A DNA stretch of 13,024 nt from Flavobacteriaceae bacterium. GTDB taxonomy: Bacteria; Bacteroidota; Bacteroidia; Flavobacteriales; Flavobacteriaceae. The stretch lies in assembly GCA_947482805.1 (NCBI GenBank), contig CANKLK010000049.1:1-13024 (forward strand), written 5' to 3'. Below, one piece after another: positions 1 to 7,703 of the stretch; positions within the stretch are counted from its first letter, which is position 1, and every line of letters begins with the position of its first letter. The notes beneath the pieces were generated by a model. It was not told the DNA's origin. It did no database searches and saw only the letters and a program-made list of their open reading frames with translations. Made by a program: the position numbers and the translations under genes.

Positions 1-552
1 GCTGATAATCCACAAGTAGCTTTCCAACCTGTAATGTGTCAACATTGTAATCACGCTCCTTGTGAAACGGTTTGTCCTGTGGCAGCAACATCACACGGTC
101 GTCAAGGTCAAAACCAAATGGCTTATAACAGATGTGTTGGTACTCGTTATTGTGCAAACAACTGTCCATATAAAGTACGTCGTTTTAACTGGTTCTTGTA
201 TAACGGTAACGACGAATTTGATTTCCATATGAATGATGATTTAGGTCGTATGGTTATTAACCCAGATGTAAACGTTCGTTCACGTGGAGTTATGGAAAAA
301 TGTTCTATGTGTATTCAAAAAACACAGTTGACTATTTTAACAGCAAAACGCGAAGGAAGAGAAGTAGCCGTTAATGAATTCCAAACTGCTTGCTCGGCAG
401 CTTGTTCAACTGGCGCAATGGTATTTGGTGATGTAAATAATAAAGAAGATCAAGTTGCAAAACTAGCCGAAGATAAAAGGATGTACCATTTATTAGAAAG
501 TGTTGGTACAAAACCAAATGTGTTTTATCACGTTAAAGTTAGAAATACGTAG
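1..552 (+). CDS. actB: Alternative complex III iron-sulfur subunit ActB, C-terminal part (5' end outside window)
   Basis: This is the last 183 residues of the Fe-S subunit of the quinol:electron acceptor oxidoreductase ACIII. The reading frame is open from base 1, so the gene begins upstream. In known ACIII, ActB is a fusion of a molybdopterin-oxidoreductase-like domain (without cofactor) and a ferredoxin-like domain; only the ferredoxin-like end is visible. Counting from base 1, cysteine groups are C13/C16/C21/C25 (C-x2-C-x4-C-x3-C), C45/C51/C55 with Thr48 where a second Cys would be expected, and C101/C104 with C131/C135. Three full 4Fe-4S sets would need more cysteines, so the Thr48 set fits the [3Fe-4S] centre known in ACIII. 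It heads the visible operon, 31 bp before actC. DmsB/PhsB-type subunits share the fold, but the following actC-F genes decide the call. Confidence 0.93.
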   Translation, partial: ADNPQVAFQPVMCQHCNHAPCETVCPVAATSHGRQGQNQMAYNRCVGTRYCANNCPYKVRRFNWFLYNGNDEFDFHMNDDLGRMVINPDVNVRSRGVMEKCSMCIQKTQLTILTAKREGREVAVNEFQTACSAACSTGAMVFGDVNNKEDQVAKLAEDKRMYHLLESVGTKPNVFYHVKVRNT

Positions 553-583
553 TATAAAAATATTAATTAAGAAATAAAGGAAT

Positions 584-1993
584 ATGTCGTCTCATTACGA
601 AGCACCCATTAGAAAACCATTAGTTATAGGTGATAAATCATATCACGATATAACTGTAGATATAGCTGCTCCAATTGAAGGAAGAGCTAACAAACAATGG
701 TGGACTGTATTTAGTATTGCATTAATAGCTTTCCTTTGGGGAATTGGCTGTATTATATATACCATTTCAACAGGTATTGGAACTTGGGGTTTAAATAAAA
801 CTGTTGGTTGGGCTTGGGATATTACTAACTTCGTTTGGTGGGTTGGTATTGGTCACGCCGGAACGCTTATCTCTGCCGTGTTATTATTATTCCGTCAACG
901 ATGGAGAATGGCCATTAACCGATCTGCAGAAGCGATGACCATCTTTTCTGTAATTCAAGCGGCTATATTTCCAGTTATACACATGGGACGTCCATGGTTA
1001 GCGTATTGGGTATTGCCAATTCCAAATCAATTTGGATCTCTTTGGGTAAACTTTAACTCGCCATTGCTTTGGGATGTATTTGCAATCTCAACCTATCTTT
1101 CTGTATCATTAGTTTTTTGGTGGACAGGATTACTGCCTGACTTTGCGATGCTAAGAGATAGAGCAGTTAAGCCATTTAGTAAAAGAATTTACTCTATATT
1201 AAGTTTTGGATGGAGTGGAAGAGCAAAAGATTGGCAACGTTTTGAAGAAGTTTCTCTGGTACTTGCAGGTTTAGCAACACCACTTGTACTTTCGGTTCAC
1301 ACGATTGTAAGTATGGACTTTGCAACTTCTATTGTACCAGGTTGGCATACTACCATTTTCCCTCCATACTTTGTTGCAGGTGCGGTATTCTCTGGATTCG
1401 CAATGGTAAACACCTTGCTTATCATTATGAGAAAAGTGTCAAATCTTGAAGATTATATCACCATTCAACATATCGAATTAATGAACATTGTAATTATGAT
1501 TACAGGTTCTATCGTAGGGGTTGCCTATATTACTGAGTTATTTATTGCTTGGTATTCAGGAGTTGAATTTGAACAATATGCATTCTTGAACAGAGCTACC
1601 GGACCTTATTGGTGGGCATACTGGTCGATGATGACATGTAACGTTTTTTCTCCACAGTTTATGTGGTTCAAGAAACTAAGAACAAGTATTATGTTCTCTT
1701 TTATCATCTCGATTGTGGTAAACATCGGTATGTGGTTTGAGCGTTTCGTAATTATCGTTACCTCATTACACAGAGATTATCTTCCATCTTCATGGACGAT
1801 GTTCCAACCAACGTTTGTTGATATTGGAATTTTCATCGGAACTATAGGTTTCTTCTTTGTATTATTCCTTTTATATGCAAGAACTTTCCCTGTGATTGCT
1901 CAAGCAGAGGTTAAAACAATCTTGAAATCATCAGGAGAAAATTACAAGAGACATAGAGAAGTAGAAGGTCACAATCATTCAGATAAACATTAA
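584..1993 (+). CDS. actC: Alternative complex III membrane subunit ActC (NrfD/PsrC family)
   Basis: A 469-residue integral membrane protein of the NrfD/PsrC family, the quinol-interacting membrane subunit of ACIII. A polar N-terminus of about 38 residues precedes a series of hydrophobic helices starting near W39-Y59 and running to about residue 432. Polar residues in or near the membrane that suit a quinol site or proton path include H91 (in GHAGT), H133 (HMGRPW), D164, H239 and D245; assigning roles to them is inference. The C-terminal tail is hydrophilic and His-rich (HREVEGHNHSDKH). The ATG at 584 follows an AAAGGA-like stretch and gives the usual family N-terminus. It sits 31 bp after actB and 8 bp before actD, so it is clearly cotranscribed. 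A polysulfide or nitrite reductase subunit is ruled out by the actD/actE/actF neighbours. Confidence 0.95.
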   Translation: MSSHYEAPIRKPLVIGDKSYHDITVDIAAPIEGRANKQWWTVFSIALIAFLWGIGCIIYTISTGIGTWGLNKTVGWAWDITNFVWWVGIGHAGTLISAVLLLFRQRWRMAINRSAEAMTIFSVIQAAIFPVIHMGRPWLAYWVLPIPNQFGSLWVNFNSPLLWDVFAISTYLSVSLVFWWTGLLPDFAMLRDRAVKPFSKRIYSILSFGWSGRAKDWQRFEEVSLVLAGLATPLVLSVHTIVSMDFATSIVPGWHTTIFPPYFVAGAVFSGFAMVNTLLIIMRKVSNLEDYITIQHIELMNIVIMITGSIVGVAYITELFIAWYSGVEFEQYAFLNRATGPYWWAYWSMMTCNVFSPQFMWFKKLRTSIMFSFIISIVVNIGMWFERFVIIVTSLHRDYLPSSWTMFQPTFVDIGIFIGTIGFFFVLFLLYARTFPVIAQAEVKTILKSSGENYKRHREVEGHNHSDKH

Positions 1994-2001
1994 TAATTGC
2001 T

Positions 2002-2541
2002 ATGAGTAGTAATAAAGTTATACACGCAATATACAATGATGATGATATCTTAATGGATGCTGTAAAGCAAACCAGAAAAGCACATCACCATATTGAAGAA
2101 GTCTTCACACCATTTCCGGTTCACGGTTTGGATAAAGCAATGGGACTTGAACCAACACGATTAGCTATTTGTGCCTTTATTTATGGTTGCATTGGATTAA
2201 GCGTTGCAGTAACCATGTTAAATTTTATCATGATTCAGGACTGGCCACAAGATATTGGTGGAAAACCAAGTTTTGCTTTCTATCAAAATATGCCAGCTTT
2301 TGTTCCTGTAATGTTCGAGATGACTGTATTCTTTGCAGCGCATTTAATGGTAATCACTTTTTATATGAGAAGTAGATTATGGCCGTTCAAACAAGCTGAA
2401 AATCCTGATGTCAGAACAACAGACGACCATTTCCTAATGGAAGTTTCGGTTAAAGATAATGAAACCGAACTGGTAGAGTTCCTGAAAAGTACAGGAGCAG
2501 TTGAAGTTAAAGTAGTTGAAGTTGAAAATGATAAGCATTAA
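2002..2541 (+). CDS. actD: Alternative complex III membrane subunit ActD (DUF3341 family)
   Basis: A 179-residue protein of the DUF3341/ActD family, a small membrane subunit of ACIII with no cofactor of its own. The N-terminal soluble part (about 1-50) carries an acidic stretch and an HHH cluster near residue 29, then the motif FTPFPVHGLDKAMGL, characteristic of the family. Two hydrophobic helices follow, roughly 53-77 and 97-121, joined by a short loop (DWPQDIGGKPSFAFYQNMPAF). The last 50 residues are soluble and charged. Its exact job is unknown; in solved ACIII structures it helps hold the membrane part together (family knowledge). The start is 8 bp after actC stops and the stop is 7 bp before actE, in the conserved actB-C-D-E-F order. 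Confidence 0.93.
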   Translation: MSSNKVIHAIYNDDDILMDAVKQTRKAHHHIEEVFTPFPVHGLDKAMGLEPTRLAICAFIYGCIGLSVAVTMLNFIMIQDWPQDIGGKPSFAFYQNMPAFVPVMFEMTVFFAAHLMVITFYMRSRLWPFKQAENPDVRTTDDHFLMEVSVKDNETELVEFLKSTGAVEVKVVEVENDKH

Positions 2542-2548
2542 AATAGAT

Positions 2549-3109
2549 ATGAAAATTTTACTTAAAATAGCATTTGTATTAGGTATCGTTGTTTCCTTTT
2601 CGTCTTGTAAAGATAATTTGAAACCAAACTATCAATACATGCCAAATATGTACGAATCGGTAGCTTATGAAACCTATTCAGAGTCTGATGCTTTCAATTC
2701 GCCAACAGGTTTAAAAGGAAAAGAAGGACAAATACCAGCTGATGGTTCTATCAAAAGAGGATTTGTTCCTTATGGTATCCCAAATACTACAGAAGGGTAT
2801 GATTTCTCGAAAACAATTACAACTTCGCCGCTTGATGGTAAAGCTGTTGATATGAAAAAAGCGGAGGAATTATATGGCATCTATTGTGCTATTTGTCATG
2901 GTAGTGAAGGAAATGGTAAAGGTAAATTGGTTAAGCAAGAGAAAATTCTTGGTGTCCCAAGTTATGCCGATAGACAAATATCAGTAGGAAGTGTATTCCA
3001 TGTTCAAGCGTATGGTTTAAATTCTATGGGTTCATATGCGAATTTAATGAGTCAAGAAGAGCGTTGGATGGTTTCCGCTTATGTAATGGAACTAAAAAGT
3101 AAATTGTAA
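2549..3109 (+). CDS. actE: Alternative complex III lipoprotein monoheme cytochrome c ActE
   Basis: A 186-residue periplasmic c-type cytochrome that would carry electrons from the ACIII Fe-S arm towards the oxidase. The first 20 residues are a lipoprotein signal with a hydrophobic core and lipobox ending SFSSC, giving an acylated Cys20. A family segment (YMPNMYESVAYE) follows. The heme c site is C113-A-I-C116-H117 and a likely axial Met is M160 in NSMGSYA (inference). I chose the ATG at 2549. The frame is open upstream to TTG 2516 and ATG 2528, but those starts overlap actD and would add charged residues before the signal peptide, while 2549 gives a textbook lipoprotein N-terminus 7 bp after actD. 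Only one CXXCH is present, so this is the monoheme member, not the pentaheme ActA. Confidence 0.93.
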   Translation: MKILLKIAFVLGIVVSFSSCKDNLKPNYQYMPNMYESVAYETYSESDAFNSPTGLKGKEGQIPADGSIKRGFVPYGIPNTTEGYDFSKTITTSPLDGKAVDMKKAEELYGIYCAICHGSEGNGKGKLVKQEKILGVPSYADRQISVGSVFHVQAYGLNSMGSYANLMSQEERWMVSAYVMELKSKL

Positions 3110-3136
3110 TTTTAGAATAATCTGATTATTATAGAT

Positions 3137-4597
3137 ATGTATACATTTTCAAGTAAATTAAGAACCTTTTCTTTTGTCCTAATGTTAGTGGGTATTCTTG
3201 GTATTGGTTATGGTTTTTTAACTGCACCAAAAACTATCCAAGAAGTTGAGACTATTCTCAAAGAGGAAGAGGCTCATCATGAAGGCGGACATGAAAAAGC
3301 ATCAACTCATGAAGCAGCAGCAACGGAACATTCACCTGCGGTTACTCACGAAGAAGCTGTAGCAGAAACTGCTCATGACACAATTGCTAATGATACGTTA
3401 ACAGCTGTAACAGTGGCTGAACCCGCTCATGCAGAACATGTTGAAAATAATGCAGAAGCACATGCTGATGAGCACGCAGAACATGTAGAACACGTTTTTC
3501 ATCAATTACAAAATAAACCATGGGCAGCATTATACGTTGCTTGTATCTTCTTCCTTTTGATTACTATGGGTGTTTTAGCATTCTATGCTATTCAACAAGT
3601 AGCACAAGCAGGTTGGTCACCAGTATTATTTAGAGTAATGCAGGGAATTACAGCTTACTTACCAGTAATTTCGATTATCTTCTTTGTATTTTTATTATTA
3701 TCAGGATTCCATCTTAACCATTTGTTTGTATGGATGAAAGAAGGCGTTACGAATCCAAATAGTCCTAATTATGACGAAATAATTGCCGGTAAGTCAGGCT
3801 ATTTAAATTTTGCTTTTTGGATTTCAAGAGCGGCTATATTTTTACTAGGTTGGAATGTTTACCGTTATTTATCCAGAAAAAATTGCTTGGCTCAGGACGA
3901 AGCAAGTGATGATGTTTTCTACAAAAAGAACTTCAAAATGTCAGCGGCATTTTTAGTATTCTTTATTGTTTCTGAATCTATCATGGCTTGGGATTGGATT
4001 ATGTCATTAGATCCGCATTGGTTTAGCACCCTTTTTGGATGGTATGTTTTTGCCAGCTTCTTTGTAAGTGGCATCACTGTGATTCAAATGGTAACTATTT
4101 ATTTAAAATCTAAAGGATATTTAGAAAATGTAAATTCCAGCCACATTCATGATTTATCAAAATTCATGTTCGGAATCAGCGTTTTCTGGACCTATTTATG
4201 GTTTTCACAATTCATGTTGATTTGGTATGCTAATATTCCTGAAGAAGTTACTTATTTCAAAACAAGAATAGAATTGTATAACTTACCATTCTTTGGTGCT
4301 TTTGTAATGAATTTCATATTCCCAATTTTACTATTAATTAATAGCGATTTCAAACGTATTTATTGGATAGTTGTTATGGGTGGAATAGTTATTTTAGCTG
4401 GACATTATATTGATTTCTTCAATATGATTATGCCAGCAACAGTTGGTGATAGATGGTTTATCGGAATACCTGAAATAGCATCACTATTATTTTTCTTTGG
4501 ATTGTTCATTTTTGTAGTATTCAGCGCTTTAACAAAAGCACCGTTAGTTCCAAAACGAAATCCTTTCATTGAAGAAAGCAAACATTTTCATTATTAA
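3137..4597 (+). CDS. actF: Alternative complex III membrane subunit ActF with His-rich insert
   Basis: A 486-residue multi-helix membrane protein matching ActF, the second large membrane subunit of ACIII and a distant relative of ActC. One helix (about 9-30) is followed by a low-complexity Ala/Glu/His segment (about 43-122) with 14 histidines. The conserved part then starts at QNKPWAALYVACIFF, with about nine further helices to residue 470. Family-like motifs include SESIMAWDWIMSLDPHWFSTLFGWYVF (about 281-307) and the final helices around PEIASLLFFFGLF. The short C-terminus carries PLVPKRNPFIEESKHFHY. It begins 27 bp after actE and ends 19 bp before coxB, the last act gene before the oxidase genes. 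The large N-terminal His-rich stretch is the one unusual feature. Confidence 0.92.
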   Translation: MYTFSSKLRTFSFVLMLVGILGIGYGFLTAPKTIQEVETILKEEEAHHEGGHEKASTHEAAATEHSPAVTHEEAVAETAHDTIANDTLTAVTVAEPAHAEHVENNAEAHADEHAEHVEHVFHQLQNKPWAALYVACIFFLLITMGVLAFYAIQQVAQAGWSPVLFRVMQGITAYLPVISIIFFVFLLLSGFHLNHLFVWMKEGVTNPNSPNYDEIIAGKSGYLNFAFWISRAAIFLLGWNVYRYLSRKNCLAQDEASDDVFYKKNFKMSAAFLVFFIVSESIMAWDWIMSLDPHWFSTLFGWYVFASFFVSGITVIQMVTIYLKSKGYLENVNSSHIHDLSKFMFGISVFWTYLWFSQFMLIWYANIPEEVTYFKTRIELYNLPFFGAFVMNFIFPILLLINSDFKRIYWIVVMGGIVILAGHYIDFFNMIMPATVGDRWFIGIPEIASLLFFFGLFIFVVFSALTKAPLVPKRNPFIEESKHFHY

Positions 4598-4616
4598 TAT
4601 TTAAAGTAAATTACAA

Positions 4617-5801
4617 ATGACAACTCTTTTGGTACTTATAGTTGTAGTTTTATTGGCAGTTGCCTTGTGGCAGTTAACAAAAATATTCGACTTAACACAA
4701 GTGGGTGTAACAGTTAACGATTCTCAAGTTGCAAATGATAATGATAATAAAGTTAACGGTTACTTGATGTTTGGTTTTCTTGTTTTCATTTACCTGACAA
4801 CAATTTGGTGTCTTGCGTATTATGGAAAATTTCCTTTAATGAGCGATGCTGCCTCGGAACACGGACCAGAATTAGATAATCTTATGATGATTACTATGGC
4901 TCTTATATTCTTTGTGCAAACTATTACTCAAGCCTTATTGCATTATTTTGCATTTAAATACAGAGGAAGACAAGGACAAAAAGCGCTTTATTTTGCTGAT
5001 AGTAATAAATTAGAATTTATCTGGAGTATAATTCCTGCTATAGTATTGGCAGTATTAATTCTTTACGGATTATATGCTTGGACAAATATTATGTTTGTGG
5101 ATGAAAAAGATGAGAAAGATGCTATTGTGATTGAACTTTATGCGCAACAATTTAACTGGGAGGCAAGATATTCTGGTGGGGATGGCGTTTTAGGGAAAGC
5201 AAATGTGAGGTATATTGAAGGAGTAAATAATCTTGGAATAGACCTATCGGACCCAAATGCTCAAGATGATTTTGCATCAAAAGAATTACATATTCCAAAA
5301 GGTACAAGAATTATTTTCAAAATGCGTTCGCAAGATGTATTACACTCTGCTTACATGCCACACTTTAGAGCACAGATGAATTGTGTTCCTGGTATGGTTA
5401 CAAGTTTTTCATTTATTCCATCAGTAACTACTGCCGAAATGAGAGAAAAACCAGCAATGATAGAAAAGGTTGCAAACATCAATAATATCAGAGCAAAGAA
5501 AAGCGCAGATTTAGTTGCTAAAGGTGAACCGGCACTTGATCCTTACACTTTTGATTTTTTATTGTTGTGTAATAAAATTTGTGGTGCTTCTCATTACAAT
5601 ATGCAAATGAAAATTGTTGTAGATACACCTGAAGAATACAAAGCGTGGTTAAAAGAAAATGCTCCTAAAACAATAGTTCAGGCTGTGAAAACTGCAGCCG
5701 AAGAAGCAAAAGCATCTGAGGCAGCATCAGAACAAACAAAAGATTCAACTAGTGCACCAAGCAATGATACTATCGTAGTTGCTAAAGCAGAAATGAAATA
5801 A
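4617..5801 (+). CDS. coxB: Cytochrome c oxidase subunit II (CuA)
   Basis: A 394-residue subunit II of a heme-copper oxidase; it accepts electrons from cytochrome c at a binuclear CuA centre. Four hydrophobic segments are visible, about 2-22, 47-69, 88-113 and 132-158, rather than the usual two. The CuA ligands are all present: H243 and C318-x3-C322-x3-H326-x2-M329. The aromatic electron-entry stretch reads AQQFNWEARY (166-175). Two departures stand out. The residue two after the first CuA Cys is Lys320, where most subunit II proteins have the Mg-binding Glu. There are also roughly 40 extra residues (about 268-308) between the first His and the Cys pair. There is no fused cytochrome c domain; the C-terminus (350-394) is a low-complexity Ala/Glu/Lys/Ser tail. 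It lies 19 bp after actF and 26 bp before coxA. Confidence 0.94.
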   Translation: MTTLLVLIVVVLLAVALWQLTKIFDLTQVGVTVNDSQVANDNDNKVNGYLMFGFLVFIYLTTIWCLAYYGKFPLMSDAASEHGPELDNLMMITMALIFFVQTITQALLHYFAFKYRGRQGQKALYFADSNKLEFIWSIIPAIVLAVLILYGLYAWTNIMFVDEKDEKDAIVIELYAQQFNWEARYSGGDGVLGKANVRYIEGVNNLGIDLSDPNAQDDFASKELHIPKGTRIIFKMRSQDVLHSAYMPHFRAQMNCVPGMVTSFSFIPSVTTAEMREKPAMIEKVANINNIRAKKSADLVAKGEPALDPYTFDFLLLCNKICGASHYNMQMKIVVDTPEEYKAWLKENAPKTIVQAVKTAAEEAKASEAASEQTKDSTSAPSNDTIVVAKAEMK

Positions 5802-5827
5802 TTCATAAAATTTAAAGTTTACCTATT

Positions 5828-7624
5828 ATGTCAGCAGAAGCTCACAATCACGAAGAAAGTCACGATCACGAACACCACCATAAAGACACGTTCATTACTA
5901 AATATATTTTTAGTATTGACCACAAAATGATTGCTAAACAGTATTTGATTACTGGAATTATTATGGGTGTTATTGGTGTTGGAATGTCAATACTTTTCAG
6001 AATGCAATTAGCATGGCCAGAAGAGTCTTTCAAAATATTTAGTTTTTTCTTAGGTGAAAAAATGGCTCCAGGTGGAGTTATGTCTAATGAAACCTATCTT
6101 TCGTTAATTACAATTCACGGAACTATTATGGTTTTCTTTGTATTAACAGCTGCTTTGAGTGGTACTTTTAGTAATCTTTTAATTCCGCTTCAAATTGGAG
6201 CTAGGGATATGGCATCTGGGTTATTAAATATGATTTCTTATTGGTTGTTTTTCCTTTCAAGTGTTGTAATGGTTTCTTCTCTGTTTGTTGAATCCGGACC
6301 GGCATCGGCAGGTTGGACAATATATCCGCCACTAAGCGCTTTACCGCAAGCAATATCAGGTTCGGGAACCGGAATGACTTTATGGTTAGTTTCTATGGCA
6401 ATATTTATTGCAGCCTCGTTATTAGGTTCTTTGAATTACATTGTAACCGTAATCAACTTGAGAACAAAAGGGATGTCTTTTACAAGATTACCATTAACCA
6501 TTTGGGCTTTCTTTATCACAGCTGTTATTGGTGTAATTTCATTTCCCGTTTTATTGTCTGCCGCCCTAATGTTAATTATGGACAGAAGTTTCGGAACTTC
6601 TTTCTTCTTATCTGACATTTATATAGCTGGTGAAGTTTTACATTATCAAGGTGGTTCTCCGGTATTGTTCGAACACTTATTCTGGTTCTTAGGACATCCT
6701 GAAGTTTATATCATATTACTACCTGCACTAGGTATCACATCAGAAGTATTAGCAACAAATTCTCGTAAACCTATATTTGGTTACAGAGCCATGATTATGT
6801 CAATTATTGCTATTGCTTTCCTATCAACTATCGTTTGGGGTCACCACATGTTTATATCAGGTATGAATCCTTTCTTAGGTTCGGTGTTTACATTTACAAC
6901 CTTATTGATTGCGATTCCTTCAGCCGTAAAAGCATTCAATTACATTACCACATTGTGGAAAGGTAATTTGCAATTAAATCCTGCGATGTTATTCTCTATC
7001 GGATTGGTTTCTACTTTCATCACTGGAGGTTTAACAGGAATCATTTTGGGAGATAGTACTCTAGATATTAACGTTCACGACACCTATTTCGTAGTTGCTC
7101 ACTTCCACTTAGTAATGGGTATCTCTGCGCTTTACGGGATGTTTGCAGGAATCTATCATTGGTTTCCAAAAATGTTCGGAAGAATGTTAAACAAAAATTT
7201 AGGCTATATTCACTTTTGGGTAACAGCAGTTTGTGCTTACGGTGTATTCTTTCCAATGCACTTTATTGGAATGGCAGGTTTACCGAGAAGATATTATACT
7301 AATACAAACTTCCCATTATTCGACGATTTGCAAAATGTGAATGTTATTATTACAATGTTTGCATTAGTAGGTGGAGCTTTCCAATTAGTTTTCTTGTGGA
7401 ATTTCTTCACTAGTATTTTCTACGGTAAGAAAACGGTACAAAATCCTTGGAAATCGACTACATTAGAATGGACAGCGCCTATTAAACATATTCACGGAAA
7501 CTGGGAAGGTGAAATCCCTCACGTACACAGATGGCCATATGATTATAGCAAACCTGGACATGATGATGATTTTGTTCCGCAAAATGTGCCTATGAAAAAA
7601 GACGAAGAACAACTGCACCATTAA
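5828..7624 (+). CDS. coxA: Cytochrome c oxidase subunit I (aa3-type, A-family)
   Basis: A 598-residue catalytic subunit of the terminal oxidase, reducing O2 to water and pumping protons. Ligands are readable: H97 and H427 for the low-spin heme, H425 for heme a3, and H290, H339 and H340 for CuB, with Y294 positioned for the His-Tyr crosslink in GHPEVY. E292 of the same motif marks the A1 type. D127 and N134 fit the D-channel entry and K368 ([10 protein letters not shown]) the K-channel. H417-D418 match the subunit I part of the Mg site. The first 20 residues are His-rich (7 His) and the C-terminus has more (HIHGNW, PHVHRW, ending HH). The ATG at 5828 gives the full N-terminus. It is the last gene of the operon, with a strong terminator 16 bp after the stop. 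Family membership is certain; the heme types are inferred. Confidence 0.97.
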   Translation: MSAEAHNHEESHDHEHHHKDTFITKYIFSIDHKMIAKQYLITGIIMGVIGVGMSILFRMQLAWPEESFKIFSFFLGEKMAPGGVMSNETYLSLITIHGTIMVFFVLTAALSGTFSNLLIPLQIGARDMASGLLNMISYWLFFLSSVVMVSSLFVESGPASAGWTIYPPLSALPQAISGSGTGMTLWLVSMAIFIAASLLGSLNYIVTVINLRTKGMSFTRLPLTIWAFFITAVIGVISFPVLLSAALMLIMDRSFGTSFFLSDIYIAGEVLHYQGGSPVLFEHLFWFLGHPEVYIILLPALGITSEVLATNSRKPIFGYRAMIMSIIAIAFLSTIVWGHHMFISGMNPFLGSVFTFTTLLIAIPSAVKAFNYITTLWKGNLQLNPAMLFSIGLVSTFITGGLTGIILGDSTLDINVHDTYFVVAHFHLVMGISALYGMFAGIYHWFPKMFGRMLNKNLGYIHFWVTAVCAYGVFFPMHFIGMAGLPRRYYTNTNFPLFDDLQNVNVIITMFALVGGAFQLVFLWNFFTSIFYGKKTVQNPWKSTTLEWTAPIKHIHGNWEGEIPHVHRWPYDYSKPGHDDDFVPQNVPMKKDEEQLHH

Positions 7625-7640
7625 TTCAATCAAAAAATAT

Positions 7641-7671
7641 AAAAATGCCTTTCCTATCGAAAGGCATTTTT
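7641..7671 (+). terminator. Intrinsic terminator after coxA
   Basis: A perfect 13-bp inverted repeat (AAAAATGCCTTTC, loop CTATC, GAAAGGCATTTTT) lies 16 bp after the coxA stop. The right arm ends in a T run, and the left arm starts with an A run, so it could also work against antisense transcription. It closes the act-cox operon and separates it from ruvB. Confidence 0.92.
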
Positions 7672-7691
7672 ATTTGCATACAACTTTGTTA

Positions 7692-7699
7692 TATATTTG
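7692..7699 (+). promoter_or_regulatory. Candidate -7 box (TATATTTG) for ruvB
   Basis: TATATTTG fully matches the Bacteroidota -7 consensus TAnnTTTG. The -33 element is weak: a TTTG at 7673-7676 is only 15 bp away, shorter than the usual 19-21 or so. The box ends just 4 bp before the ruvB ATG, so a transcript from it would have almost no leader. This is a pattern match only. Confidence 0.45.
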
Positions 7700-7703
7700 T
7701 AAT

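Noticed and set aside
1..1993. ActB/ActC as a dissimilatory reductase (polysulfide, DMSO or nitrite)
   Set aside because: The family folds are shared, but actD, actE and actF follow in the fixed ACIII order and lead into the oxidase genes.
2169..2375. Second + strand open frame inside actD
   Set aside because: It is out of frame with a clear DUF3341 gene, and its translation is Cys/Trp/aromatic-rich with no domain.
2516..2548. Longer actE start at TTG 2516 or ATG 2528
   Set aside because: Both overlap actD and put charged residues before an otherwise normal lipoprotein signal. ATG 2549 is better.
5828..7624. CoxA as a bo3 quinol oxidase or cbb3 oxidase
   Set aside because: The adjacent subunit II keeps a full CuA site, so cytochrome c is the donor, and GHPEVY with Glu and the crosslink Tyr is A-type. 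cbb3 lacks these.
7674..7703. Longer ruvB start at TTG 7674
   Set aside because: It would begin beside the terminator arm and add ten residues unlike any RuvB N-terminus. ATG 7704 fits the family.
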